From contig JAEEJA010000028.1 in the NCBI GenBank assembly GCA_016281605.1, forward strand, positions 1-64,000: a DNA stretch of 64,000 nucleotides. The letters run 5' to 3'. The DNA comes from Lachnospiraceae bacterium (lineage in GTDB: Bacteria > Bacillota > Clostridia > Lachnospirales > Lachnospiraceae). Position 1 is the first letter of the stretch, and every line of letters begins with the position of its first letter. Under the pieces are notes generated by a model, which did no database searches, was not told where the DNA came from, and saw only the letters and a list, made by a program, of their open reading frames with translations. A program made the position numbers and the translations under genes. This document shows, in pieces, positions 44,137-51,652 of this stretch.

Positions 44137-45219
44137 TTATCTTTCAGTACAGCTTACACACGGATCAATAGTCAATACTAAAAGAGGTACATCTGCAAAT
44201 GGTGCACCCTTAAGGGTATGAACAAGAGGTGCAAGATTACCAAAGGTTGGAGTTCTTACTCTGAATCTGTCAAGATTCTTAGAACCATTACCCTTAACAT
44301 AGTAAAAAGCCTCGCCTCTGGGTTGCTCAAGTCTCATAAGATACTCACCCTTCGGATTTCCCTTAGGCTTAATCATGATTTCTTCACTATCCGGAATCTT
44401 ATCTATAGCCTGTCTTACTATTTCAACCGACTGGAAAAGCTCCTGTATACGTACATATACTCTTCCATATCCATCACAATCATTACTTGTTATAACGTCA
44501 AAATCAATATTTCCATAAGCTGCATAACCACTCTTTCTGTGGTCTACAGCTATTCCACTCGCTCTCATCATAGGTCCACAGGCTCCAAGAGCAATAGCAT
44601 CTTCCTTACTAAGGATTCCACTTCCACATAATCTGGACTTTACACTATAATCATTTAAAAATGTATCGGCTACCGGAACAAGTTCTCTGCCAACATTCTC
44701 TGCTACAGCTTTCATCTGCTTGAGCATGTCAGGAGTTATATCCTTTAGCACTCCTCCTACTCTATTAACAGAAGCTATAAGACGACCACCGGTTGTCATT
44801 TCTACCATATCTAAAACCTGTTCGCGGATTCTCCAGCATTCATTAAAAAGAGCTTCAAATCCAAAACCATCTGCAAGTAATCCAAGCCAAAGCAGATGAG
44901 AATGAAGTCTTGAGAACTCACACCATATAGTACGTAAGTATTTAGCTCTGTCAGGAATATCTATATCCATAACATGCTCTACTGCTTCGCAATATCCCAT
45001 ACCATGCATAAATGAGCATATTCCGCATATTCTCTCTGCTACATAAACCATCTCATTGAAATCTTTTTTCTCTACAAGACTCTCTAAGCCACGATGAATA
45101 AATCCAATTGAAGGGATAGCATCTACAACCGTTTCATCTTCAAGAACAAGGTCAAGATGTATAGGCTCCGGTAATACTGGATGCTGAGGGCCAAAAGGTA
45201 TGACTGTTTTCTTTGGCAT
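44137..45219 (-). CDS. echE: Ech hydrogenase subunit E, NiFe catalytic large subunit
   Basis: 360 residues. Binds the NiFe(CN)2CO centre. The N-terminal L1 motif is ERICGICSFMHGMGY (Cys65, Cys68) and the C-terminal L2 motif is DPCVSCTER (Cys354, Cys357). Other landmarks are FGPQHPVLPEPIHLDL at the start and IGFIHRGLESLVE. All four Ni-binding cysteines are present, so it should be catalytically competent. The protein ends three residues after the last Cys, so it has no C-terminal extension to be removed by a hydrogenase-specific protease, as known for some Ech- and Coo-type large subunits. It starts one base after the echD stop. Confidence 0.96.
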   Translation of the reverse strand: MPKKTVIPFGPQHPVLPEPIHLDLVLEDETVVDAIPSIGFIHRGLESLVEKKDFNEMVYVAERICGICSFMHGMGYCEAVEHVMDIDIPDRAKYLRTIWCEFSRLHSHLLWLGLLADGFGFEALFNECWRIREQVLDMVEMTTGGRLIASVNRVGGVLKDITPDMLKQMKAVAENVGRELVPVADTFLNDYSVKSRLCGSGILSKEDAIALGACGPMMRASGIAVDHRKSGYAAYGNIDFDVITSNDCDGYGRVYVRIQELFQSVEIVRQAIDKIPDSEEIMIKPKGNPKGEYLMRLEQPRGEAFYYVKGNGSKNLDRFRVRTPTFGNLAPLVHTLKGAPFADVPLLVLTIDPCVSCTER

Positions 45220-45220
45220 A

Positions 45221-45580
45221 TTACTTTCCTCCCTTCTTCTTTAAAAACGGTGTTTCGGTTGCAATTCTATAGAACTTATCGTTATAATCAGTTACTATTC
45301 CCTTAATCTTTACACCGAAAAGCTCTTTCATCTCATTTTCATATGTAAATGCAGGAAAGAAAATTCTCGATATACTCGGTACTTCCTCATCAAGACCAAC
45401 CACAACCTTATAGGTTGTCATGGCATAATCCTCTTCAAAAGAGTAGAGTAACTCATACTTATCATTTACATATGTTGCACAAGCTTGAGCAAGTCTGTGT
45501 CCGGCGTTCTTTTCTTCTCCTGCTACTATTGCAAGTTTTTCAAGGGGTATCTCTATAATATTTTTACCATAATCTTCCAT
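45221..45580 (-). CDS. echD: Ech hydrogenase subunit D (NuoC-like)
   Basis: 119 residues, short and matching EchD. Homologue of the 30-kDa NuoC subunit of complex I, bridging EchC and EchE. Family stretch: YELLYSFEEDYAMTTYKVVVG, then IFFPAFTYENEMKELFGVKIKG, the NuoC-type signature around E-x-x-x-LFG. It has no metal-binding residues. Shine-Dalgarno TTGGAGGATTTCG precedes ATG 45580. It is tightly coupled to echC and echE. Confidence 0.92.
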   Translation of the reverse strand: MEDYGKNIIEIPLEKLAIVAGEEKNAGHRLAQACATYVNDKYELLYSFEEDYAMTTYKVVVGLDEEVPSISRIFFPAFTYENEMKELFGVKIKGIVTDYNDKFYRIATETPFLKKKGGK

Positions 45581-45598
45581 CGAAATCCTCCAATCGAC

Positions 45599-46054
45599 TT
45601 ATTCACCCTCAGGTAATCCACGTCCTTCTTTTACCATTTTATCATGTTTTTCCTGATAAAGCGCAAGTGCTTTAACAACTCCGTCAATTATTGATTCAGG
45701 TCTTGCTGCACAACCTGGAACATAAATATCTACAGGTATCACTTTATCCACTCCGCCTAAGATGTTATAACACTCCTTAAAAACACCTCCGGTACAAGCA
45801 CAGGTACCTACAGCAACCACAACCTTAGGCTCAGGTATCTGGTCGTATATCTGCTTAACAACCGGTGCATTCTGCTCATTTACACCACCTGTAACACAAA
45901 ATATATCTGCATGCATGGGGTTTCCGGTATTTATGATACCAAATCTCTCAACATCATATCTTGGCATGGTGCACGCCAAAACCTCTATATCACATCCATT
46001 ACAGCTCGAAGCATCGTAATGCAGAAGCCATGGAGATTTATGAAAACTTTTCAT
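45599..46054 (-). CDS. echC: Ech hydrogenase subunit C, small subunit (NuoB-like)
   Basis: 151 residues. Carries the proximal [4Fe-4S] cluster next to the NiFe centre and corresponds to NuoB. The ligands are visible: Cys18 and Cys21 in SSCNGCDIEVLAC, Cys85 in AVGTCACTGG, and Cys115 in VPGCAARPE. Normal length. It sits between echB and echD. Shine-Dalgarno AAAGGATATG is about a dozen bases before ATG 46054. Confidence 0.96.
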   Translation of the reverse strand: MKSFHKSPWLLHYDASSCNGCDIEVLACTMPRYDVERFGIINTGNPMHADIFCVTGGVNEQNAPVVKQIYDQIPEPKVVVAVGTCACTGGVFKECYNILGGVDKVIPVDIYVPGCAARPESIIDGVVKALALYQEKHDKMVKEGRGLPEGE

Positions 46055-46080
46055 ATCTGTTCATATCCTTTCTTTATCCT

Positions 46081-47019
46081 TTAATGTCTAAGAACCTGTG
46101 GGAGTATCTCTAACACAAGAAGATTAGTTCCTGCACAGGCAAGTATCACTCCCCATGAAGCCTTAAACATCAAATCCCACTTAACACGTGCGCTTGTGTT
46201 ATCTATAAGAATCTCAAGAAAGAAAACAATGATTACAGCAAGTGCAGCCCATATATAACTGATAGGATTATTGGTTACAAAGAACAGTGCAACTACACCA
46301 AGAAGCATAACCTCTTCATACCACTCTGCAATCTCGGTTATTGCATACGCTCCTCCCGAAAACTCAGCGGTAAGACCCTTTACAACCTCCTGATGAGCAT
46401 GATGTGAAGTAGATAAGTCAAATGGTGATTTTCTGAACTTAATAGTAAGTATAAAAACAAATGCTATGAAAAATCCGGGCATATACATGATTGCAGGCTT
46501 GTCAACATTGATAAGATCCTTAACCATAAAAGAAGGATCATTTGCCAAACCTAAGCTAGCATAATGAATACCACCTACAGCGGATGCCAGATAAAAACCA
46601 ACAGCTACCAAAAGCTCGGCAGGTTCACAGCACATCATCTGTACCAGCTCTCTTACGGTTCCGACTCCCGTATAAGCTGTATGTGTAGAGGAAGCCGCAA
46701 GTATCATAAAAATCGAAGCAGTTGAAAGGCTTAAGAAAACCATCAGCATATCATAACCACCGAAAAACAAGCCTCCTGCAAAAACAACAAAGAAAATATG
46801 TGAAAGTAAGAGGAATAATTGCTTTTTATTAACTGATATATATTCTTTGTTAAAAAGTTTAAGAACATCATAAAAAGGCTGTGTAATCTTAGGTCCTACT
46901 CTTCTCTGCATCCTGGCTGATATCTTTCTGTCGATGCCCTCTAAGAGTCCTCCAAGAACAGGAGCTAAAACTATAAATGCCAAGATAGAGACTATCTTAA
47001 TAATATCCGCTTTTTGCAT
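46081..47019 (-). CDS. echB: Ech hydrogenase subunit B (NuoH-like membrane subunit)
   Basis: 312 residues with about eight membrane helices. Links the soluble catalytic arm to the ion-pumping membrane arm, as NuoH in complex I. Typical loop: GPKITQPFYDVLKLFNKE near residue 45, plus GIDRKISARMQRRVGPK (the NuoH/HycD signature) and SPFDLSTSHHAHQEVVKG near 205 with the conserved acidic/polar loop. It abuts echA (0 bases between). Shine-Dalgarno GGAGGTGTAAG precedes ATG 47019. Confidence 0.95.
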   Translation of the reverse strand: MQKADIIKIVSILAFIVLAPVLGGLLEGIDRKISARMQRRVGPKITQPFYDVLKLFNKEYISVNKKQLFLLLSHIFFVVFAGGLFFGGYDMLMVFLSLSTASIFMILAASSTHTAYTGVGTVRELVQMMCCEPAELLVAVGFYLASAVGGIHYASLGLANDPSFMVKDLINVDKPAIMYMPGFFIAFVFILTIKFRKSPFDLSTSHHAHQEVVKGLTAEFSGGAYAITEIAEWYEEVMLLGVVALFFVTNNPISYIWAALAVIIVFFLEILIDNTSARVKWDLMFKASWGVILACAGTNLLVLEILPQVLRH

Positions 47020-49017
47020 TTATCTTACACCTCCTAATCCGTATAGCGAAACGCCTATCAGTATTACACAAAGTATCACTCCTATAAGTACAGCCGGAAC
47101 AAAAATCTTCTTTTCTCCAAAGAACTCTTCCATGTACCAGTTTGAGACATGAAGTTCCTTCTCATTGCCAAATGAATCTACGAAGTGACGGTTATCACCG
47201 GTATTAATTCCATTCATATAACCAACAACATTCTTAGAAGTTGCACCACGACTGATAAAATACATAAACAAAGGAACTATGATAACAGCAGCTATCATAA
47301 TTACCATTACCTTTAAGTTACCTTCATTAAGTGGCGCAAGCTCTGTATAGAACTGCTTATACATATTAGGATTAACTGTTATATCTCCAAACTTAAGAAT
47401 AGTCGCATTAACAATATAAGGCAATACAAGCTTTTTAGATATGATCGGAAGAGATGCCACAACACAAACAGCTATCAGAGCATGTACAAACATAGATATA
47501 TATTCATTTGACTGAGTAACATCCTTCTCTCTTTCTTCACTGTTTCCTACAATCTTTGTCATCCATTTTGTCCAGTAAAACATGGTAGAAGCACTACCAA
47601 ATGCGATAAATAATACTAAAAATACTACATCAGAATCAACTACTGACTTTAGTGCAGCCCACTTGGATATAAGCATACCAAAAGGCGCAAGGTACATGCC
47701 AGCCATACCTATTAAAAGCACAAGTGCAAGCTTAGGTAATCTGCACATAAGCCCCTGCATATCCTCTATATCACGGCTTCCTGTAGAGTTTTCGATAGCT
47801 CCTACAGACTGGAAGCACATCGATTTAGATACAGCATGGAAAACCATAAGGAATATAGCTGCCCACATTGTCTCCGAATTACCAACACCGGTACAGGCAA
47901 CCATAAGTCCGAGATTTGAAATAGTTGAGTACGCTAAAACCTTCTTTCCATCGCTCTGAGATATAGCAAGAAGGGATGAAGCAAAGAAAGTAAATCCACC
48001 TATAATACTAATAACGGTTCCCACTCTTGTATCTCCCATAACAGGGGACATACGTATCAAAAGGTATACACCTGCCTTAACCATGGTAGCACTGTGAAGA
48101 AGTGCTGAGGATGGAGTAGGTGCAACCATCGCTCCCAAAAGCCACTTGGAGAACGGAAAGAGCGCAGTCTTGGAAACAGCAGCAAATGCTAATGCAGCAA
48201 GACATATAAGACCGTACTTACTTGTAAGTGCATTACCGTTTATAATATCATGAAGGTTAAATGTATCGAATTTATAAGCAGAAATTATGATAACAACCGC
48301 AAAACCAAGACCACCTAAAAGATTCATCCAAAGTGCTCTGAAACAATTTGTAATAGCCTCTTCTGTGCGAGTATATCCGATAAGAAGGAAGGAACAAACA
48401 CTTGTTGTCTCCCAGAAGAACTCAAGCCACATTATATTCTGAGTTGTTACAAGACCAAACATAGCAGCATAGAAAACAAAAATCATAGCGAAGAAAAAAC
48501 TTCTTCTATCCTTAAATTCCTTATGGTGTACATGATAACCTCTCATGTAACCAACTGCATAGATACCTATAAGAGAACCTATGATTCCGATAATAAGCAC
48601 CATAATCATGGTAAGATTATCAAATCTCATAGATACGCACTCTTCTACCTTTGGTCCCTTGAACTCTACCCAGCATACAACAGCAGTCTGGATAAGGGAT
48701 AAAAGGCATATGATATGCTTTTTATGCTTAAAACTTAAGAAGATGATAACCACCATAAGTACTACGTCGCCTATAAGGGTTGCGTAATTAAAATACTTAT
48801 TGAATGGCAAATCAAATTCGATAAATGTGTTGTTTGCAGCCTTTGATAACTTAAACAGCCATAGATAAGCTGCATAAAGTGCTCCGGCCATAACTGTTAT
48901 TCCACCGATATAAACGATTATTCCGCGAATCTTATCATCAGGAATTATCGCAATCAGAACAGCAAACACAAGCGGAACACATATCAATAATGCCACAACA
49001 TGCGCCATGTCAATCAT
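47020..49017 (-). CDS. echA: Ech hydrogenase subunit A (NuoL-like ion-translocating subunit)
   Basis: 665 residues from ATG 49017, preceded by GAGAGGATA; a longer frame begins at 49038. An antiporter-like membrane subunit with 14-16 helices that couples electron flow to proton or sodium export. Family features: IMWLEFFWETTSVCSFLLIGY with the conserved Glu, LFPFSKWLLGAMVAPTPSSALLHSATMVKAGVYLL (given here as SALLHSATMVKAGVYLL) with the channel Lys/His, and VFHAVSKSMCF. It is the first gene of the ech-hyp operon, with a consensus promoter about 110 bases upstream. Confidence 0.95.
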   Translation of the reverse strand: MIDMAHVVALLICVPLVFAVLIAIIPDDKIRGIIVYIGGITVMAGALYAAYLWLFKLSKAANNTFIEFDLPFNKYFNYATLIGDVVLMVVIIFLSFKHKKHIICLLSLIQTAVVCWVEFKGPKVEECVSMRFDNLTMIMVLIIGIIGSLIGIYAVGYMRGYHVHHKEFKDRRSFFFAMIFVFYAAMFGLVTTQNIMWLEFFWETTSVCSFLLIGYTRTEEAITNCFRALWMNLLGGLGFAVVIIISAYKFDTFNLHDIINGNALTSKYGLICLAALAFAAVSKTALFPFSKWLLGAMVAPTPSSALLHSATMVKAGVYLLIRMSPVMGDTRVGTVISIIGGFTFFASSLLAISQSDGKKVLAYSTISNLGLMVACTGVGNSETMWAAIFLMVFHAVSKSMCFQSVGAIENSTGSRDIEDMQGLMCRLPKLALVLLIGMAGMYLAPFGMLISKWAALKSVVDSDVVFLVLFIAFGSASTMFYWTKWMTKIVGNSEEREKDVTQSNEYISMFVHALIAVCVVASLPIISKKLVLPYIVNATILKFGDITVNPNMYKQFYTELAPLNEGNLKVMVIMIAAVIIVPLFMYFISRGATSKNVVGYMNGINTGDNRHFVDSFGNEKELHVSNWYMEEFFGEKKIFVPAVLIGVILCVILIGVSLYGLGGVR

Positions 49018-49123
49018 GAAATATATCCTCTCTTTCATTAACCTTCGGTCTTAGGTCATAATTTTTAAGCCGAAGTACCCTCCGGCAGAGTAAAATAAAT
49101 CTAAGCCGTAATTCCACTGATGT

Positions 49124-49152
49124 ATTATATACACAAAAATTTAGGATGTCAA
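49124..49152 (-). promoter_or_regulatory. Consensus sigma-A promoter of the ech-hyp operon
   Basis: Minus-strand TTGACA (49147-49152), exactly 17 bases, TATAAT (49124-49129): a perfect match to consensus. The expected start is near 49117, giving a leader of about 100 bases. The leader contains a 7-base hairpin GCCGGAG/CTTCGGC (one wobble) near 49065-49082. Confidence 0.85.
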
Positions 49153-49181
49153 TTAATCAAATAGATATATTTGTCTTTAAC

Positions 49182-49282
49182 GCATTCTTTAGGTGGAGTG
49201 GGTAGTTCCTTTCCACGTGGGATTTCCTCCCACTATCTAAAGCATTCTACATGGCGCACTGTCAGGCACAAACATTCTACAT
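49182..49282. repeat. Structured repeat upstream of the ech promoter
   Basis: An imperfect inverted repeat (49188-49242) has outer arms TTTAG/CTAAA and an inner hairpin GTGGGA/TCCCAC (49217-49233). It is flanked by direct copies of GCATTCT (49182-49188 and 49242-49248). A further direct repeat CATTCTACAT occurs at 49243-49252 and 49273-49282. It resembles the hairpin ends of IS200/IS605-type elements or their non-autonomous relics, but no transposase is present, so this is only a suggestion. Confidence 0.4.
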
Positions 49283-49300
49283 CCGTACAGAAAAATAATT

Positions 49301-49834
49301 TTACGAAACAGCTTCTTGCGTAATTTCATATTCCCATTTACCGGACTCGTCTTTTTCACATAATGCAAATAAATAGTAGGCACCAAGGTTACCTCTGTAT
49401 TTTGTAATCTTAAGTCTTACACTATTCTCTATGCTTTCATATTTGTTTTGAGCATTATCTATAGATATCAAAACACCATTCTTGATACCATAATCCTCAG
49501 CATATCCTTTTTCTTTTAATTCATAATAATCATAGTATTTAGCTTCAACGTTTCTGTACTCTGAGAAATCATCACCAATTTCATGTATATCATCCTCATT
49601 AAGATTTCCGGGTGCATCAACTAAATCATAGCTAATAAACTTAATTTCTTTGTTTAAAGCAGTATCTTTATTCCAAACATCTTTTAATAATTGAGCATAT
49701 ACTTCTTTAAGGCTTTCAATATTAATCCTCTTTCGCTCCTCATCATTATTAAAGTCACAGGATATTAAAGAAAAGCTAATCGATAATATCAAAAATGATA
49801 AAAATACTTTTTTTATGCTATTGTTAATTATCAT
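49301..49834 (-). CDS. Small lipoprotein, unknown function
   Basis: 177 residues. A type II signal peptide (KKVFLSFLILSISFSLISC) with the lipobox Cys near residue 26 indicates a lipid-anchored extracytoplasmic protein. The mature part is acidic and helical at first (NIESLKEVYAQLLKDVW), then mixed, with DYYELKEKGYAEDYGIKNG and a C-terminal beta stretch. I do not recognise a family. Shine-Dalgarno TTTGGAGGATTT lies 12 bases before ATG 49834. A promoter with direct repeats upstream (49948-50015) suggests specific control. Confidence 0.75.
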   Translation of the reverse strand: MIINNSIKKVFLSFLILSISFSLISCDFNNDEERKRINIESLKEVYAQLLKDVWNKDTALNKEIKFISYDLVDAPGNLNEDDIHEIGDDFSEYRNVEAKYYDYYELKEKGYAEDYGIKNGVLISIDNAQNKYESIENSVRLKITKYRGNLGAYYLFALCEKDESGKWEYEITQEAVS

Positions 49835-49947
49835 ATATTTTCAAATCCTCCAAATTATTTATAGTTTTATCATCTTCTAGTTTTCTCGTTGAATCTTTTC
49901 CAAATAGTTGAAAACAATTGTTATGATAATTGCTTTCTTTTCTTTAA

Positions 49948-49976
49948 TTATTATCACACAATTATTCTAAAGTCAA
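49948..49976 (-). promoter_or_regulatory. Sigma-A promoter of the small lipoprotein gene
   Basis: Minus-strand TTGACT, 17 bases, TAATAA, about 115 bases before the start codon. Confidence 0.55.
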
Positions 49977-49982
49977 TACCTC

Positions 49983-50015
49983 TTGCATGAATAGCCTTTT
50001 TTTTGCATGAATAGC
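49983..50015. promoter_or_regulatory. Tandem direct repeat, candidate activator site
   Basis: TTGCATGAATAGC occurs twice with a 20-base period (49983-49995 and 50003-50015), each followed on the plus strand by a T-tract. It sits just upstream of the -35 element of the lipoprotein promoter. Two copies one face of the helix apart are typical of dimeric activators such as LytTR regulators; the actual factor is unknown. Confidence 0.4.
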
Positions 50016-50060
50016 TCTTTTTTATAAAATAATAATGGATATATAATGTAGTAAATTCAA

Positions 50061-50090
50061 AAGTCAAGACTCGCTTGCGAGTCTTGACTT
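50061..50090 (-). terminator. Terminator after the CheX-like gene
   Basis: A perfect 14-base stem AAGTCAAGACTCGC with its complement, two-base spacer, followed on the minus strand by TTTGAATTT. It lies 27 bases after the stop at 50117. Confidence 0.8.
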
Positions 50091-50116
50091 TTATTATTCA
50101 TTAGTTTTTCCATTTA

Positions 50117-50581
50117 TTATTTAAGTACGCCAATCTCAAATTCCAGGATAAGTTCATCCACGGCGAGCGGAACATGAATTACCATCTCATAATTAGTATT
50201 GTAGTCCAAAGATTCTTCCTGATTATGAAATTCAGGTACGCTTACATTAACATCCAAGCCATTATTGGCATAGAGAATTGCAGCATTGCCACCTATCATA
50301 TTCATTAATTCGGAAAGGGCACTCTCTCCTATATAATCAATTTGAGTAATATCCGACATCATCATCTTGCTTATGACTTGTAAAGCTTGTTCACAGGTAA
50401 GCTTTAAACTGATATTACCGTTAATTTCCCCGAAAAAACCAACAGTTATACCATAATCATAAGCTCTTACAGCTTCAGAATTTACATAATTTTCACCAAA
50501 GCCAATTTCAGTATGACACATCATTTCCAAAACCTTATCCAAGGCTATCATAACCGGATAAGCATATAAATCAGGATTCAT
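50117..50581 (-). CDS. CheX-like chemotaxis phosphatase family protein
   Basis: 154 residues from ATG 50581, with GGAGAAAATT directly upstream; a start four codons earlier would sit on that site. CheX/CheC-type proteins dephosphorylate CheY-P. The family fold is visible, with the catalytic helix signature E-S-A-x-x-E-x-x-N: ESALSELMNMIGGNAAILY near residue 85. Beta strands GITVGFFGEINGNISLKL and MVIHVPLAVDELILEFEIG flank it. No other chemotaxis gene is in the window, so it may act on a stand-alone response regulator. It lies five bases from the PrsA-like gene stop. Confidence 0.82.
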   Translation of the reverse strand: MNPDLYAYPVMIALDKVLEMMCHTEIGFGENYVNSEAVRAYDYGITVGFFGEINGNISLKLTCEQALQVISKMMMSDITQIDYIGESALSELMNMIGGNAAILYANNGLDVNVSVPEFHNQEESLDYNTNYEMVIHVPLAVDELILEFEIGVLK

Positions 50582-50597
50582 AATTTTCTCCATACAA

Positions 50598-51650
50598 CTA
50601 TCCTACATTACTTTCAAAACTGTACTTCTGCCAGAAATCATCATTCAAAGTGACATCTATATTATCTGACCAATCAGAATAAACAGTGGCAAACATATCT
50701 CTTTTCTTTGCATTTGCCTGTCTTTCTAAGCTTCTAAAGGTTTCTATCTCATCCTCCGGATTTATGCAATAAAGAACATAAAATCCATTATCATCTTCAA
50801 CTACTTCGCTAATCTCACCTTTTTTAAGTGCTAATGCAGCTGAAATTACGTCTTCACCATAAGTACTGTTTCCTTTTCCGATATAGGTAGTGATTATGGA
50901 AAGATCGGACTTCTTTCTGGCATAGCTTATAAAGTCCTTCTGGGAAGAGACATCATTTCTAAACTGTTCTGCTTCACTGTATGCACTTTCTTCCTCGTCT
51001 GCGGACAAGTTCTTCTCATTACCATACTTATCAGTTCCGTGCTTTAACAGAGTATAACAACCAACTTCTGCCTGTCTGGCTTCTTTTTGAAGTTCATTGG
51101 TATCAATATCCGGTGTCAGCATCTGAAAAGCTTTTTTACAAATCGCATTTTCAGTAAGTGCAGCTTCAAAGTTCTTTTCGCTTAGTATATACTTCTTTAC
51201 ATCACTCTCTGATGCGCTTTGCATAAGCTCCTCGGATTTGTTGAGCACTTCATCTTTTTCATCCTCAGTAAGCACTACGCCGTTTTTCTCAGCATTTTTA
51301 TTGATTATCTTAAGAGATATTATGTAATTGCATATATTTTGTCTGGCTTTCTCTCCTATGGTTTCATCATCCGAAAGCACCTGATTCCAAAGCTTGTTAC
51401 CAAAAAAAGAATATCTTTTATCAACTATATAGAGATATGTACTTATATCCTGATAACGAATCTTTTCATCATCTATGTACATAACAACAGAGTCTTTGGA
51501 AAAACCGTTAGAATTGTCAAACTTTTTAGTCTCCTCTGAAGTAGTTTTAGTTGTGGTAGTCTCTTTCTTATCATTTGAGCAGGCAGTTAATCCAAGGTAA
51601 AAAACCGAAAGCACAAATAATGATATAATCTTTATTTTCTTGATTTTCAA
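50598..51650 (-). CDS. PrsA/SurA-like peptidylprolyl isomerase lipoprotein
   Basis: 350 residues. Signal peptide and lipobox FYLGLTAC (Cys near 24), then a Thr/Lys/Glu-rich linker. A SurA-N-like helical chaperone region (about 55-195) is followed by a parvulin-type domain (about 205-310) with KKGEISEVVEDDNGFYVLYCIN. Such proteins fold secreted proteins outside the membrane. The parvulin core is short and somewhat divergent, so isomerase activity is not certain. It starts two bases after the mfd stop region and lies between mfd and the CheX-like gene. Confidence 0.85.
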   Translation of the reverse strand: MKIKKIKIISLFVLSVFYLGLTACSNDKKETTTTKTTSEETKKFDNSNGFSKDSVVMYIDDEKIRYQDISTYLYIVDKRYSFFGNKLWNQVLSDDETIGEKARQNICNYIISLKIINKNAEKNGVVLTEDEKDEVLNKSEELMQSASESDVKKYILSEKNFEAALTENAICKKAFQMLTPDIDTNELQKEARQAEVGCYTLLKHGTDKYGNEKNLSADEEESAYSEAEQFRNDVSSQKDFISYARKKSDLSIITTYIGKGNSTYGEDVISAALALKKGEISEVVEDDNGFYVLYCINPEDEIETFRSLERQANAKKRDMFATVYSDWSDNIDVTLNDDFWQKYSFESNVG

Positions 51651-51652
51651 TG

